A DNA stretch of 64,000 nucleotides from Eretmocerus hayati (lineage: Eukaryota; Arthropoda; Insecta; Hymenoptera; Aphelinidae). The stretch's first letter is position 1. Each line of letters begins with the position of its first letter. Location: assembly GCA_029851415.1 (NCBI GenBank), contig CM056742.1, positions 150,913,121-150,977,120 of the forward strand, written 5' to 3'. The notes below the pieces were generated by a model. It was not told the DNA's origin. It saw only the letters and a list, made by a program, of their open reading frames with translations, and searched no databases. Made by a program: the position numbers and the translations under genes. Positions 11,936-23,425 of the stretch are shown here, piece after piece.

Positions 11936-14381
11936 CAAAAATTGTTGTTGGCATGGACAAAAAACGAGTCACTGGTGTTCTGCTGGATCAATGCACTAAA
12001 ATAATGCGAAGTGGGTGCATACTCCATTTTCTGGCTTCACCGACTGAAGCGCCCAACCCGCCGGTCACCCATTGACCCCCAGGTTACTAACGACCATGAT
12101 TACCAGTGTTGGTAGGTCAAGATTTTGATATACCCAGCTCAGCCGTTCCGGAAATTCAAAGGAGTCGAACTTAATTTTCTAAGCAATATATCTATCAGCA
12201 GGCAGAATTCAAGATGATATCATCTTTTCAACTTTCACAAGATACCTCTTCCTGTCACCTTGGATTGATCATCAAACATCACTTTGCAACCATCATTATC
12301 ATACTACAGAAGCATTTCAGGAGCCTCTGACTTATCAAGAACATCCACAAGCCGAACGAGTGGCAGCGAGTAAGGCAATAACGCTAGTTCGAATTGAAAT
12401 TTCACCGAAGATTCGTGTCACATGGGCCACAGTACTGTGAAAATCTGGAGCCTAGCCGCGAATACGGAGCCCTGGGCCCGCGTATACGGGGTACGCTGCA
12501 TATTAAAGAACCACGAATATCGAATTCTGCGAGTACGGGAGCTGACTGTACTGTCAAGAAGAATACTACAATGGAAAAACAATGTCCAACGATCGATGAA
12601 CCGAGGGTCTTAAACGAGAAAATCACATTCTCAACCAAGAAATCCGTTTTCATTGTTTTTCTCTCCCCTTCTCTGCTTTCAAGTACTGATAACTGCCGAG
12701 TTCGATGCATTGAACTTCAAAAAGAATATCCTATACCAAGTTGATTGATTTGGAAAGAGTTCATCATTCTATTCAGTAAATTTAGTTAGAGGTATTGTGT
12801 ACTATCTAAAGTGTTTTCAATATAATCACGTTTGAAGAGCACTTGGGCAATTCATGGATATAGGGATTTTCTTGCCATTCAAGCCTCTAGGACGAGTTTG
12901 GGACCATTGAAGTTCAATGGTCCCAGTTCAACTAATCTCAGGATGCTAGGACCTCTAAAAATTGGACTTAATAAATTGTCCTCTGTAAGGCTTAAGTTCA
13001 ATCAAGGTCAACTCCGACAGGGTGTATCTCTTTCCCGGGAAAAAGTCAACAGATCATTTTTGTAGATTTTTAAGAGATCTACGAAAATATTGTACCGAGT
13101 TTAGCCACTTTCTTCAACCAGGAACGTGTTTTGGAGTTTGCGCAATTGTATATAAGAGCTGATCCTCGTAATCAAAAACTGAATATTTATGCTGAGACAT
13201 TGAGAAAACAACCTGAAGCACAGAATTTTGCTTTAAAGTTCGAGTGGATGATCCTAGTTTTGTATAACTATTGGGTTTACATGTACGTGGAGTTTTAATA
13301 GCTGAGAATAGTGCAGAATGAATGGTCTTGCTGACTATCCTACAACATATCTAGCTTCCAGGAAGAAATACACTCTTCCTCACAAGGACGAAGAGTTGCA
13401 TATTTTCTAGTTATCGACAAGAAGTAACAGTTATTCTTCATGTTCAACGAAGCTGAGAAAGTATCCCCCATGATTGATGGAAAATAACAGACTTTTCTTA
13501 TGACCAACAACGAGTACATTTCATGTTTGTATTGCGAAAGTACGCAGATGCTTAGACTGAAACTTCTGTAAGCAGAAAAATCCATACAGGAACCCAGAAG
13601 GTCCCCAACCGTCCGAATCACAGATACTCGAACTTGCGCTGAAGATTCGGACGGGTTGACAATCGATTATGTCAGAACTCTTTTTCTTGCACAACAGGGG
13701 GCTTTTGTCATCTCTGTGCAGTAAACACCGGCAGGGATTCGGAGTGAACGTTTGTGATTTTTTTGATCCTAGAGAAATCCAATGTAACCATGTCTCGAAG
13801 TTTTTCCGTAAAAAATACGTGAGTGCAAGATGGCTGCACTTCGAACGATGTTTGCTTCGGATGATTCTCTCTTGGATAAAACTACAGTCCAAGCAAAACT
13901 TTGCGTTCGCGAGTCTGACCTGTACACCGACCTCTTAAGAACTAGCTGAAGACCTATCAGTCATAATGCTTCTTTTCGCTCAGCCGCAAACTAACCCTTA
14001 CCAAACTACAAGGCATTGCAAAAATGATCTTCTCAAAACGAATCATTATCCAGAATAATACAAGAATGTCCCTATTTACAATTCCAAATATTTTCAGACT
14101 GGAGCACTCAAGAGTTTCCTACTCAAAATACGCGGATGTTAGAAAGTAGTAGCAATCCCCGTTATTGTCATCAAAATTCTGGACTCGAGGGCAACATTTT
14201 TGAGACAGATCAAATACTGGGCAGTCAACAAGACGCATTGATTAATCGTAGGACCGATGTTGACGGTATTGCAATATCATATTTTTGAATGAAATTGAAA
14301 TTAATTGATAGGTGCGCTGTTGCATGATCATAATTCATAAGACTCGATAAAATCTCAGGAGGAGTACACTCAAGTTTCAAA
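11936..14381. other. non-coding stretch, no supported gene
   Basis: Overlapping open frames occur on both strands at 12.4-12.7 and 13.5-13.9 kb but show no domain. A perfect 12-bp-arm hairpin around GGGACCATTGAA is at 12,900-12,924. A GTGAGT donor-like site near 13,819 ends one plus-strand frame, which is too weak to call. Confidence 0.4.
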
Positions 14382-14470
14382 ATGTACTACCCCGATTTAC
14401 TCTTTCCAGAGGAATGTTCTTTGAGTGTGGGATCATACCCCGGATAACTACTTGGAATGATTGGATTTTA

Positions 14471-14659
14471 GTACCGTTGATCCGACTTTTTTCACAGAGC
14501 CATACGCTGGAGAGATTCTCGATCAACCAACATCAATGGCAGGAAATTCTATCACCGTGACGACTTTGGACGATGGAGTGGGATCAATGGAAGATTTCAT
14601 ATCTGAATTTGGGGAATACATTCAGAGGGACTATGGGCTACTTTTTTCATCTAACCAAG
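14471..14659 (+). other. possible coding exon, unidentified
   Basis: The frame reads through about 62 codons of acidic, Ser/Thr-rich, non-repetitive sequence (for example DPTFFTEPYAGEI and SMEDFISEFGEYI). It begins after an acceptor-like ATTTTAG and ends at an AAG|GTAATA donor-like site. An ATG at 14,382 opens a short frame just upstream (MYYPDLLFPEE...), but no good donor links them. The dead LINE begins about 130 bp downstream. I do not recognise a family. It is a guess from composition and splice-like borders. Confidence 0.22.
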
Positions 14660-14795
14660 GTAATAATATTAATCGAATCCCAGGCATAGAATCATCATCC
14701 ATTTCAATGCTAGTGCAAATATCGATCAAAATCTTGAATGGCCATCTCATGACATCTCCGAAAGATCACCCGATGACACTATCCCAACTTGGCAG

Positions 14796-15753
14796 ATGAC
14801 TTTTGCAGATGACTCTCAAATCTATCTACACTGTGATTTGAATGACTTATTAAATGCCCTCGCGAAAGTAACCATTGACGCTCAAGCCATTGCAAACGGG
14901 GCTGGACACAACCAGCTCGCTTTTAATAAGGTAAAATCTAAAGTCATCATCCTCGGATCTAAGGAATTACTGAGTTGCATTGATTTTCCCCAACCTACCT
15001 AAGATCAAGGTCAATGGAGTAGAACTTAAGTACATCTTCGAGGTCAAGAATTTAGGAGTTGTACTGGATCAAAATCTGACTTGGGCTCCTCATGTCAAAT
15101 CGGTCGTATCAAAGGTTTACGCTAGCCTAAGCTCTCTCAAGTTCCACAGAAACTCCCTCTCTCGTGAATTCAGGCGTGAGCTGGTCCAAACACTAATCTT
15201 CCCCTCATTTGACTACGCGTGTTTAGTTTATGATAGTGTTGATGCTTAAAAAAAACAAAAAACTTCAAGTTGCATTGAATGCCTGTGAGCGCTTTGTCCT
15301 CGGTGACCTGCAAAGAAACTCCCATGTTACCCCCCATCGCCTAGGCCTCGGATGTTGTCTGTCCAAAGTAGACGTGACTATTTCACTTGCAACTTAGCTT
15401 ACAAAACTATTGTCACGGGCACCCCTTCCTATCTAGCTGATAAATTTGTAAGATTAGGCTTAGATGTTGTACTGAGAAGATCAGACAGAAATCCCAATGG
15501 GATATCATTATTCTCCAAAGCTAAGTCACTAACTTGGGAAAACTCATTTCTGATCAAAGCCTCCTCACTACTAAACTCTCTAAATATAACCGATTTTGAT
15601 GAAAAGCGACTGAAACCTATGAAGGAGTTCTTTCGTCTTGAAATTTTCAAGCGTAACATTCAAGATTGGAATAACAGAGTATCCAATGAAGGTCTGTCCC
15701 CGCACCCAATTGATCCAAATATACTATCTCCTTGTATACCCTCGGGACTTTGA
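14796..15753 (+). pseudogene. non-LTR retrotransposon reverse transcriptase, 3' part, frameshifted
   Basis: Three successive frames give the C-terminal half of a LINE reverse transcriptase. They contain FADD (the catalytic YADD-type box) at 14,796-14,820, then NLGVVLDQNLTW and a following thumb region (14,980-15,249), then LNACERFVLG and the conserved RRDYFTCNLAYK/PSYLADKF tail up to 15,753. Frame changes near 14,990 and 15,250 break the ORF. The fingers and most of the palm are missing upstream, so the copy is 5'-truncated. The order and motifs fit the jockey/CR1-like side of LINEs; the exact clade cannot be fixed by eye. It is inactive. Confidence 0.8.
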
Positions 15754-16055
15754 ACCTATGTTTTTCCCATCGTTTAATTTTCATTACTTAATAATTTTCA
15801 TTTCTTGTTCCCTTTATTTTCACTATCTCAGTAGTTGATGCCTAGATTCCAAGACTCATTCACTTTCCGGGGCAGCGTTCTCGATTAGCCCTTGTCTTTT
15901 AGTACATTGTTGCTATATTGTTCACCACCACAGTAAGTTTGATTGCTCGAAAGTCGCATTACTACCAATACTGTTGCACTGACATGCCTATTATTGTCAA
16001 TCCTAGCTATGTAATTACGTTCTTGATACCTTCTTGCACAGTTACTGGTCTTTAA

Positions 16056-16296
16056 CACGTTCGCTGCGACGGTGTTTTTTCGTAATTTCATTTTGGCCAT
16101 GTACTGAACCTCCGAATTTCGGTAAAAACGTTCATATGGATGTAGACTCTTCTTTATTTCATTGCTAATGTCTTTGGCAAAGTAAACCACCAAGATAGAT
16201 TATTTTGGGAAATTTTTTCGAGCAAGTCTGAGTCGGTAAAGATTGAAAATTGAAAAATCGCGGGTCCCACCGGTGGGACCCGTCGCAGCGAACGTG
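16056..16296. mobile_element. TTAA-flanked MITE (piggyBac-type ends)
   Basis: TTAA at 16,052-16,055 and 16,297-16,300 flanks inverted ends CACGTTCGCTGCGACGG and CCGTCGCAGCGAACGTG. The 241-bp interior is non-coding, and CCCACCGGTGGG precedes the right end. A TTAA target is the hallmark of piggyBac-type transposition. The family is shared with 54,008-54,154. Confidence 0.8.
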
Positions 16297-16600
16297 TTAA
16301 TTTGTGTTGTATTAATTTATATTTTATATTTGTATAAATTTGAATATTTCATTGTAATTTCGTTAACACCAGACGGGGTTCTACCCCAAGGTGAAATAAA
16401 GATTATACATACATACATACATATCCCAACTTGAAAGAGATTCATCTAGGAAATCCGTGAAACAGGAAATTACGTAAGGAGTACCCTTTCCAATAGGGGA
16501 TCTATCTTGGGGGTAGTTTTATGATAAGTTCTGAGAAAATTAGGGTTGAAAAGAGAATATGTGGGTTGACTGGACTATCCGTTTATTTTGGCTAACTTGC

Positions 16601-16640
16601 TGAAATTCCGCCGACCTTCGTGTCGGCCTCTTCAGGGCTA
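16601..16640 (-). ncRNA. degenerate hammerhead-like motif, left arm
   Basis: On the minus strand CTGAAGA is followed by a GGCCGAC / GTCGGC stem, but the GAAA box is lost (GGAATTTC follows). It fits the CUGANGA core of hammerhead ribozymes and is probably inactive. Confidence 0.4.
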
Positions 16641-17020
16641 TACAAAAATGTGGGTTTTACAACCAAGTCCCAATCAATAAAAATTAGAATTCAAACTAAA
16701 TCTGACACTCACCTGCTGGTCGATAACCACCAAAGATCAGCGGGTCTGCAATCTGCTGCGCCTTGGACCTGTGTGGCGTGCTGTATGTATACAGTTATCT
16801 CTTGCATCATTCAATCTTCATCCAAAGCCATCCTAAAAATCTACAATATACTCAATTCTAGATTTTACCATGCAGTTCTACACTATTACCTATGAATGTA
16901 CCTGACAAGTGACAATGCATATAAACATATGTCATACTAGATATAAGATGGTGAGTTTTTTAGTTTGAATTCTAATTTTTATTGATTGGGACTTGGTTGT
17001 AAAACCCACAATTTATGTAT

Positions 17021-17060
17021 AGCCCTGATGAGGCCGACATGAAGGTCGGCAAAACGTTGG
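17021..17060 (+). ncRNA. hammerhead-like ribozyme motif, right arm
   Basis: CTGATGAG (17,025-17,032) is followed by a perfect 6-bp stem GCCGAC/GTCGGC and then AAAACGTTGGC. The expected box after stem II is GAAA, so G12 appears replaced by A and activity is doubtful. Hammerhead motifs are a known mark of Penelope-like element pLTRs. Confidence 0.5.
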
Positions 17061-17455
17061 CAAGTTAGCCAAAGTAAATGGATAGTCCAGTGAATCCACA
17101 TATTTTCATATCAACCCTAGCCTTCGAACCACCTGGACACATGAAAGCTTTAACTGAAATTATGAAAAAATAGCTATTCTACTCCTGAAAATGAAATTAA
17201 TGGAATCACCACCAAGAAATCATTCTTTTCTTGCTTCAAGAACCGAGTCATCTAATATTTCGAATCAAAGGAGCCGAATAAGTTTGGAAACTTGTTTTAT
17301 GGTCTCATGCAATGATCCTGGAGGAAACTACGAAGAAATTCAGTGAATAAATCTTCAAATCGCACTGCAAATCACAAAAACAGGAGATAATGCTGATAGT
17401 TATCTAAAGTCACGATAGCGGAAATCCACAAGTACCACTCCACCTGTCCACCTAC

Positions 17456-18126
17456 GTGGGAGGACACGAAGGATTCAGCAACCCCGAGTGAGAAAGTAAT
17501 GTGTGCAGCAAATCTCTGTACTCCAAACGGAATAAGGAAGAGTTCTGTACAGAATTTTTTGTATGTGAACAAGCAATTTGCTGACTTTTCATTGCGAGAG
17601 ATTTGTCAGCTATAATAATTTTTGGTTCCACTGGAACTACAGGCCTGTTCACTATGTACTGCGTGCCAGAAGGTGAAAGATTATTTGTAACTTGTCTTGA
17701 TTTCAACAACAATTTTAGTGGCTTGTATATTTCAAAGCCAACTAGAGAAGAGGTCAAAAGTATACATTAAAAATATACATTTTCGATTTTCATTTGGATA
17801 GCGAGTGAAGGATCGGTATAGATGCTCATATTCTACCTCACATTTCAAAAGAATGGGCAATAGACCGAATTCACAAATCACTTAATTTAAAACAGATATC
17901 TGCGTACCACTCAAAGTGATAAATGCCCACCAAAAGTCGTAGGAATATAAAAGGGATTTAAAAAGGGTTCCTCATAAATAATTATCATTTCACTTAGAAT
18001 TTCTCCAAGCTGGCATTGTCTCAACTCGCGACATTCCGTTTGAATGTCTTCGATTGACAGTCGTGAGCTGCATGCATAATCGATCGCTTCCCGAACGGCA
18101 AAACCGCCAAAGCTGTGTTTTATCAT
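17456..18126 (-). CDS. candidate two-exon gene fragment, unidentified
   Basis: On the minus strand an ATG at 18,126 opens 65 codons plus 1 nt (MIKHSFGGFAVREAIDYACSS...) to 17,931, followed by GTGGGC. A pyrimidine-rich CTCTTCTCTAG acceptor ends at 17,742. Joining across this 189-nt gap keeps the frame through TF-V-GFEIYKP and about 94 further codons (17,741-17,456), with a GTAGGT donor after that. A good acceptor (TTTGCAG) follows near 17,360, but the next exon does not continue this frame cleanly. No signal peptide or known domain is seen. The reading may be a real partial gene or a chance pairing of frames. Confidence 0.3.
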
Positions 18127-18129
18127 CAA

Positions 18130-19819
18130 AGCGGAGAAAAGTCGAGTGCTGTTGCTGCTACTCTATAAGCCTTCCCAGATCTCCATTAACAAGTTATTCA
18201 GAATTTTATGTGACACGGCTCTACTGAGCAAGGGAAAAAATGATACAGGAATACTGTAGCATAACGACGGCTTCGACAAAAGTGCATGTACATACTCAGG
18301 TTTTTTTATTGCAAAACTGCTAATAATTGCGGGGATCTGACAGCACGATTGAGAGAATCGAAAATGTTTTAAACTCGATGGATTCTTACTTTGTTCTCAG
18401 AACTCTAGACTGTCAGAATGCAGTAAACTCCAAATTACTACAAGTGAAATCAATTTTGTGTCTTACGGAAATGAATATTTCGGTGAAAAATAGAAACAGC
18501 TCGATGCCAGTTGTGTCAAGAGCATTACACCCGATCTTGTCGCGTTACGTCTCATAACTCATGGAATAAAACATGAGTATGCTCAGAGAGAAGAGGGTTT
18601 CGTACACATTTAATGTTACTCGTTACCTCAGTCTCTCAAGTCCCATATCGAGCCCTCTTTTGCAAATACAAGGTTACGTCAACATTTGCATGCGACTATT
18701 TTTCCCCGTAGCCCAAGGCGAGAGCCAAGATATCTCCTCGTAGTTTTTTTCTTGCTTGCGACGACAGAAAAGCTTCTTGGAAAGCATTCGTAACTTTTTC
18801 AGTCCAACATTTCCATACTCTCTAGGAGGCTTGAATTTTTTCGCACCCCTGGAATCCCCCTGAAGCGACTTTCTATTCCTATTCCTCTACTTGAGACTGC
18901 TCTCATTCTACCGTAATTCCTCCTTCCATACTTACGATGCTACTGGATGACCATTAAAAACTTTTGTAAGTTCATAAATTCGCTCGAAGTCTTACGAGAA
19001 GTGAGAAGTACTTCTCTTAGAGTATAAATCATAGTATCTGGTCTTCATAATTCTTGTTATTAGATCCAACATTGTTCGCTTTTCGATCTTTCTTCCGAGA
19101 GAAAAATTTCCGAAAGTTGTGAACATTTTCTGCCGAAGAAGCGTCTCTGATAACTTTTAGGTGTTCGGAACCAAAAATTGGCAATCTTCGACATTCTATG
19201 GAATATTCCAAAATATTTGAGATTCTTGTGATATTTTGTAGATAGTTCACATTCGTGCAGTGATTTTCGTGATTCCACCTCGAAATTCTGCGTTGTTCAT
19301 CCGAACGTAATGTTCTGAGGAGTGTCAATAAAAATTGTAAATGTTGGAACTCAAATATGCAGCGATAGTCTTGTACAACAAGTTGCCTAAATGTTTGAAA
19401 GTAATTGGAACAGTGCAAAATAAGAGTGTCAAAAAAAATTCAAAATTCGTTGAGAGGCAGTGACATTCATTTTTTCCTCACTACTGAACTCAGTTATTCA
19501 TGGTGGAATGTTGGAATTTCCGGTCCTACTCCCGATTGGCTCAAGTTAATCAAAATTTCGCGTTGTTATTCACAAATAAATGGATAGATCTGTAACGTAC
19601 TTCTATATTTTTCTTTATTAGTAGTACTTTTATAGCTCACCTCTAGTGTGTATACTTATGTTATCTCCAGTCCTGGAAACAAGTAATCTGACTACCTCCT
19701 CAGACTATGTAATGTAGAAACTGCATTTGAATGAATTGAGTTGAAAGAAGTGAAGAAAGAATAAATAATAATCAGTGATTCTCCTAGGTTCACTAGTAAC
19801 CGGATTATGATTATTCATC
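18130..19819. other. non-coding stretch, no supported gene
   Basis: A 129-codon minus-strand frame (19,029-19,418) lacks an initiating ATG and shows no motif. The rest is AT-rich with short frames only. Confidence 0.4.
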
Positions 19820-19821
19820 TA

Positions 19822-20150
19822 ACAAGGAGAGGTCCAGGCTTGCGGGTCCTGGATTCGTCTCAAACTCTGAGACCATCTTATTTCAATGAGAAATTAAGGT
19901 ATCTCAAAAGATTTAATCCCCCAGGCCTCCTATCCTGGGATCAGCTATGTAGATTAGCATTGTCAGTATGTCTATATATAAGGTTTTTCAACGTGGACCT
20001 ATTTGGCCAATGCTAATCTCCACAGCTATATCCCAGGATAGGAGGCCCATAGAATTCAATCCTTTGAGATACCTTCATTTTTCAACAAAACAAGATGATT
20101 TCCAAAGTGTGGGGTGAATCCAGGGCCCGCAAGGTTGGACTTCTTCTTGT
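19822..20150. mobile_element. hairpin MITE with TA target duplication
   Basis: TA at 19,820-19,821 and 20,151-20,152 flanks ends ACAAGGAGAGGTCC and its approximate complement GGACTTCTTCTTGT. The arms are imperfectly complementary for about 140 bp each; for example CCTCCTATCCTGGGAT and ATCCCAGGATAGGAGG face each other. The interior is non-coding. TA flanks suggest Tc1/mariner-type mobilisation. Confidence 0.75.
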
Positions 20151-20152
20151 TA

Positions 20153-21521
20153 GTCCATTGTTACAAAGTTGTCAATAATCATCAATTCAATATCTCACAA
20201 AAAATATGTCAATCTAAAAGACGACTTAGATTATTTGTACAACTGGGAAAGAATTTTAGAAAACACAACATTTATCCTGGATGATTTAGTATTACAATAA
20301 AGTTGATAAAAAATTCACATTTCACAAGCTGAGTTACCTTAGCCCAGGTCCAGATCTTGCAAGATAAGGTATCAGGTATACCGAATGATCCCACATCTTA
20401 CTTCTGGAATCGAGACTATCGGCATCGAAAATATTCGGGGTTCCCCGTACACAGAACTGAATAACATACGCCCACGGAATCATTCCTAGGCTAGTATAAC
20501 TCACATATATCATTTTGATTGCTCCAGAGTTGAGCTCCATGCGTGGCAGGTGAACTATATATGGGTGATTATGAGATAACTTAGGTATTTCGAGGGCAAA
20601 AACGGCCGGAGTCGGGATTTGGACCAAAAATTGACTAGTTGAAATATAGCTGGAATCTGACCGCTCATAGGTGTTTTCCAATTCATCTGACACCCAAAAA
20701 CAATTCCCAGACGGGCATAAACGTTAGTCAATCTATGTAAAAGATATGAGCGATTTTCGATATATTTTTGCCACGGTAAGGACACTTTGGCATGAAAAGT
20801 GATCTCAAAGGCGTAAATCGAAACGGATCGTTTTTTCCGAATCCATGGCCTATTTTTACGGTGAGAGTAGACTGTAGATAAATCTCTGGACCTTGGCGTT
20901 GCATAGTGTTCGAGAGCCCGTGACCACGGTAAGGACAATTCTTATTTTGCAACGGAAAAACTGTCCATAAACCATCGCGTGGGAAGCTGTTCACGTAATT
21001 TATCATTCCGCTGATGGTAGTATTTTGTTTTTTGGTATATTAGGAATCAACTACCGCCGTTATAGAGCCGTTCGAAGCAATTCACTGACCCGGAGTCGAA
21101 TTATCGAGAAGCATTCTAAAAATTTGCAAAACTCCAGGACAGAATGTCGGCTGTGTTTTGACTATTATGAAGTGAGACTTGATACTCGTTTTGTACACAA
21201 TATAACCTTTTCATAACCCAACTTTGATTTTTGAGTGGTACGGAACCGAGATTGAATGAATATCTCGGTAAACTACACGATTGAAATGTGCAACTCCAGT
21301 TCAGGACATGCCACGGTAAGGACATTTTGACCACTTTTGGTGAGCTCAGGTCCACATTAAACTTATATCCGCTCCCGGAACTATTAGGACATCTTCATTT
21401 CAATAGAATACCCTAGATATCATCGTTAGACTCACCATATTTGGTCGTTTCATAGGAATGCGAGGTCAGGACATCAAATGCATAAGTTATCTCAGAATCA
21501 CCCATATCTAGAAGCGACACA
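20153..21521. other. non-coding stretch with repeated CCACGGTAAGGACA motif
   Basis: The 14-mer CCACGGTAAGGACA occurs on the plus strand at 20,771, 20,924 and 21,311, and shorter AGGACA words recur around it. Long minus-strand frames (20,334-21,006) run across this and resemble repeat-derived frames rather than genes. No TIR pair was found. Confidence 0.4.
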
Positions 21522-22354
21522 CCCTGTTAAAAATTTTCTCCGATCATTGGATCAGTTGATCAAATTGGATCAAATACTGGGATCCAACTTGATCCAAAAA
21601 GTAACGCTATTTGATCCAACCTTGATCCAATGTTGGACTAAGAGAGCAAAATTTTGTTTGCTCGTCGCCGCGCGCAGCCGCGTCGTCTGCACGCATGCAT
21701 CAACGTGCAGCTTGTGCGATTAGTCGAGAAATGTTTTTATCTAATCCTTTGAAAATTTTTCGGGAGCTCCATGTCTGGGAGTTCGTTTTTTGATCATTAA
21801 TTGAGATTTTCTCTGTGCTGACACTTGTTATGCAGAGCAGATCATACATGTGCATCATTTAGAATGAGTAGATTATGTTTAACGCAAAGAGGATGAATGC
21901 GAATGGTTATTTATAAGGCCCCGTGTGGATCGTAGTCCTTTCTCTCATTGCCAAAGCAGGCATTTCTTGTTCAATTAGATTTACAAGCGTAAGTAGGGCC
22001 GAATCATCATCACACAATACCTACGTTTTTTATGTGACGGTAGTGTTCTTTATCGTTCATGTGTAGATTGTAAAAAATTATTATCATAACAGTGATTCTA
22101 TTATTATTTCATTCTATTATTGAATACATTTTCGATCCTAATTATTCGCTGTGGACAGTTACAAATAAATTCACCTTCACTTCCACACTCGAACACATCC
22201 TTCTTGCATGTTATTGAAGGACACGTTAGGTTAGTTATTGGAACTATTGGATCAAACTTGGATCAAATAGCGTTACTTTCTTGGATCAAATTGGATCAAG
22301 TTGTTCCAACATTTGATCCAATTGGATCATCATTGGACGCCTTTTTCAACAGGG
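21522..22354. mobile_element. non-autonomous element with GATCCAA-rich terminal inverted repeats
   Basis: The left arm (21,522-21,636, starting CCCTGTTAAAAA) and right arm (22,239-22,354, ending TTTTTCAACAGGG) are imperfect reverse complements, both studded with TTGATCCAA and sharing GTAACGCTATTTGATCCAA. The interior of about 600 bp has no transposase frame. I could not define a target duplication, so the superfamily is open. Confidence 0.7.
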
Positions 22355-22446
22355 CATCAGTCAAAGACACGAGTCAAAGACCATGATACGAGCTCGTTCA
22401 CGCGTTCGCGGCAATTACCGTAAGTCTCTTTATCTATTGATTTGCA

Positions 22447-22620
22447 TTGGAAAGCTCAAGCGGCAAATCCAAAAGCACCGGCTGGCTCATTTTCTACCCT
22501 CTCGTATACTGGTGCTACGGGGTATTCACACTTTGTGCCCTGCTATCTGCATCCCTCGTGTCCTCACCCCTTCAATTCCAGCCAGTCACCACCAACCTAG
22601 GCCCACAAATGGAGAGATCG
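22447..22620 (+). other. possible coding exon with one membrane segment
   Basis: After an AAAG acceptor-like site the frame encodes a hydrophilic start, a strongly hydrophobic run (LIFYPLVYWCYGVFTLCALL) and a polar tail. It could be a signal-anchor or type I/II membrane exon. There is no ATG at its start and no partner exon was found. The frame stays open to 22,812 but loses hydrophobic or domain character. It is unidentified. Confidence 0.2.
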
Positions 22621-23425
22621 ACCAGCGTAGCAGGTATAGGAGTGAGAAGAATTATACCATTGGATGGCGGAGTGCGGGATCGGTCGTCCGAGTGGCAGAG
22701 GGCAGAATTTATGTCGTCTTTGTCCCCGATGCTCTGCTGCAACTCGTCCTTCTTATACCCTATAGAGCCTAGGCGGTGCTTCTGCCTCAGGGCGTTGGAA
22801 ACTGTGAGCTAACCGTGATTTATACGTAGGTAAGATCTTCTTTTATCAAAGTGTAGAGTCTTGTAAACCTTGAGCAATCTTGTAGTATTTTAGATTGTTA
22901 CCAGTGATTTCGTACAGATCCTTGTATCATTTATTTGTTTCTAATCGTTGAATTTCTTGAGCTATCTTCCCCGTTAGTGGGTTATAAAATCCTTTGACTC
23001 ACGCAGAGAGGATTTGGTCATGGTATTTTGGATGAGATCATCGATAACCAGATCAGAGTGTCGATAGATCTAAGAATTGTTGAGGTGAAGCGATTCGGAT
23101 ATGTACTAAGTATTGACACAATTCTTATAGAATTTGATCGTCAAAATCTCATTTACTGTAGATGAATCCCATCATATTCAAGGTATGAGTATGCCTAACT
23201 GATCCCAGTGCTTACAATTTGACCCTATTCAAAATCTCTAAAATATGCACTCGATAGACCGGACGCGGAATTTTTCGCGCACCATATTGACGTGTTTTCA
23301 GAATGGCGTCCAAAATTTTTTGTTCTTTCCATCCGCATGCTGAGCTTCTTCCTGACTTGTTACATTGATCTGTAAAATACGTTCCTTGTATTGTCTTTGG
23401 ATTGCATTGGACCAAATCTATACTA
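22621..23425. other. non-coding stretch, no gene seen
   Basis: AT-rich text with short frames and no transposon ends until the TA at 23,424. Confidence 0.4.

Larger units (their letters stand above)
14790..16422 (+). mobile_element. 5'-truncated LINE copy with later MITE insertion
   Basis: The copy runs from the truncated RT through an AT-rich 3' region to an AATAAA-type signal and a TACATACA tail (16,406-16,422), a usual LINE 3' end. A TTAA-flanked MITE interrupts the 3' part. The sequence at 15,840-16,050 is not clearly LINE-derived and may be a further insertion. The 5' boundary is approximate. Confidence 0.55.
16541..17119. mobile_element. long inverted-repeat element carrying hammerhead-like motifs
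   Basis: Arms 16,541-16,700 and 16,959-17,119 are imperfect reverse complements (outer ends TAGGGTTGA and TCAACCCTA). Each arm carries a hammerhead-like core resembling the one in the Penelope pLTRs of this window. The 258-bp centre shows no ORF of note. It may be a pair of inverted pLTR-like ends from an old Penelope-type insertion, or a foldback that captured one. Confidence 0.6.

Noticed and set aside
19029..19418. 129-codon minus-strand open frame
   Set aside because: Starts at TTG, no ATG, no recognisable domain, alternative frame on the same strand also open.
20334..21006. Three overlapping minus-strand frames of 92-127 codons
   Set aside because: They cross the triplicated CCACGGTAAGGACA region in different phases and lack motifs; repeat-derived openness is more likely.
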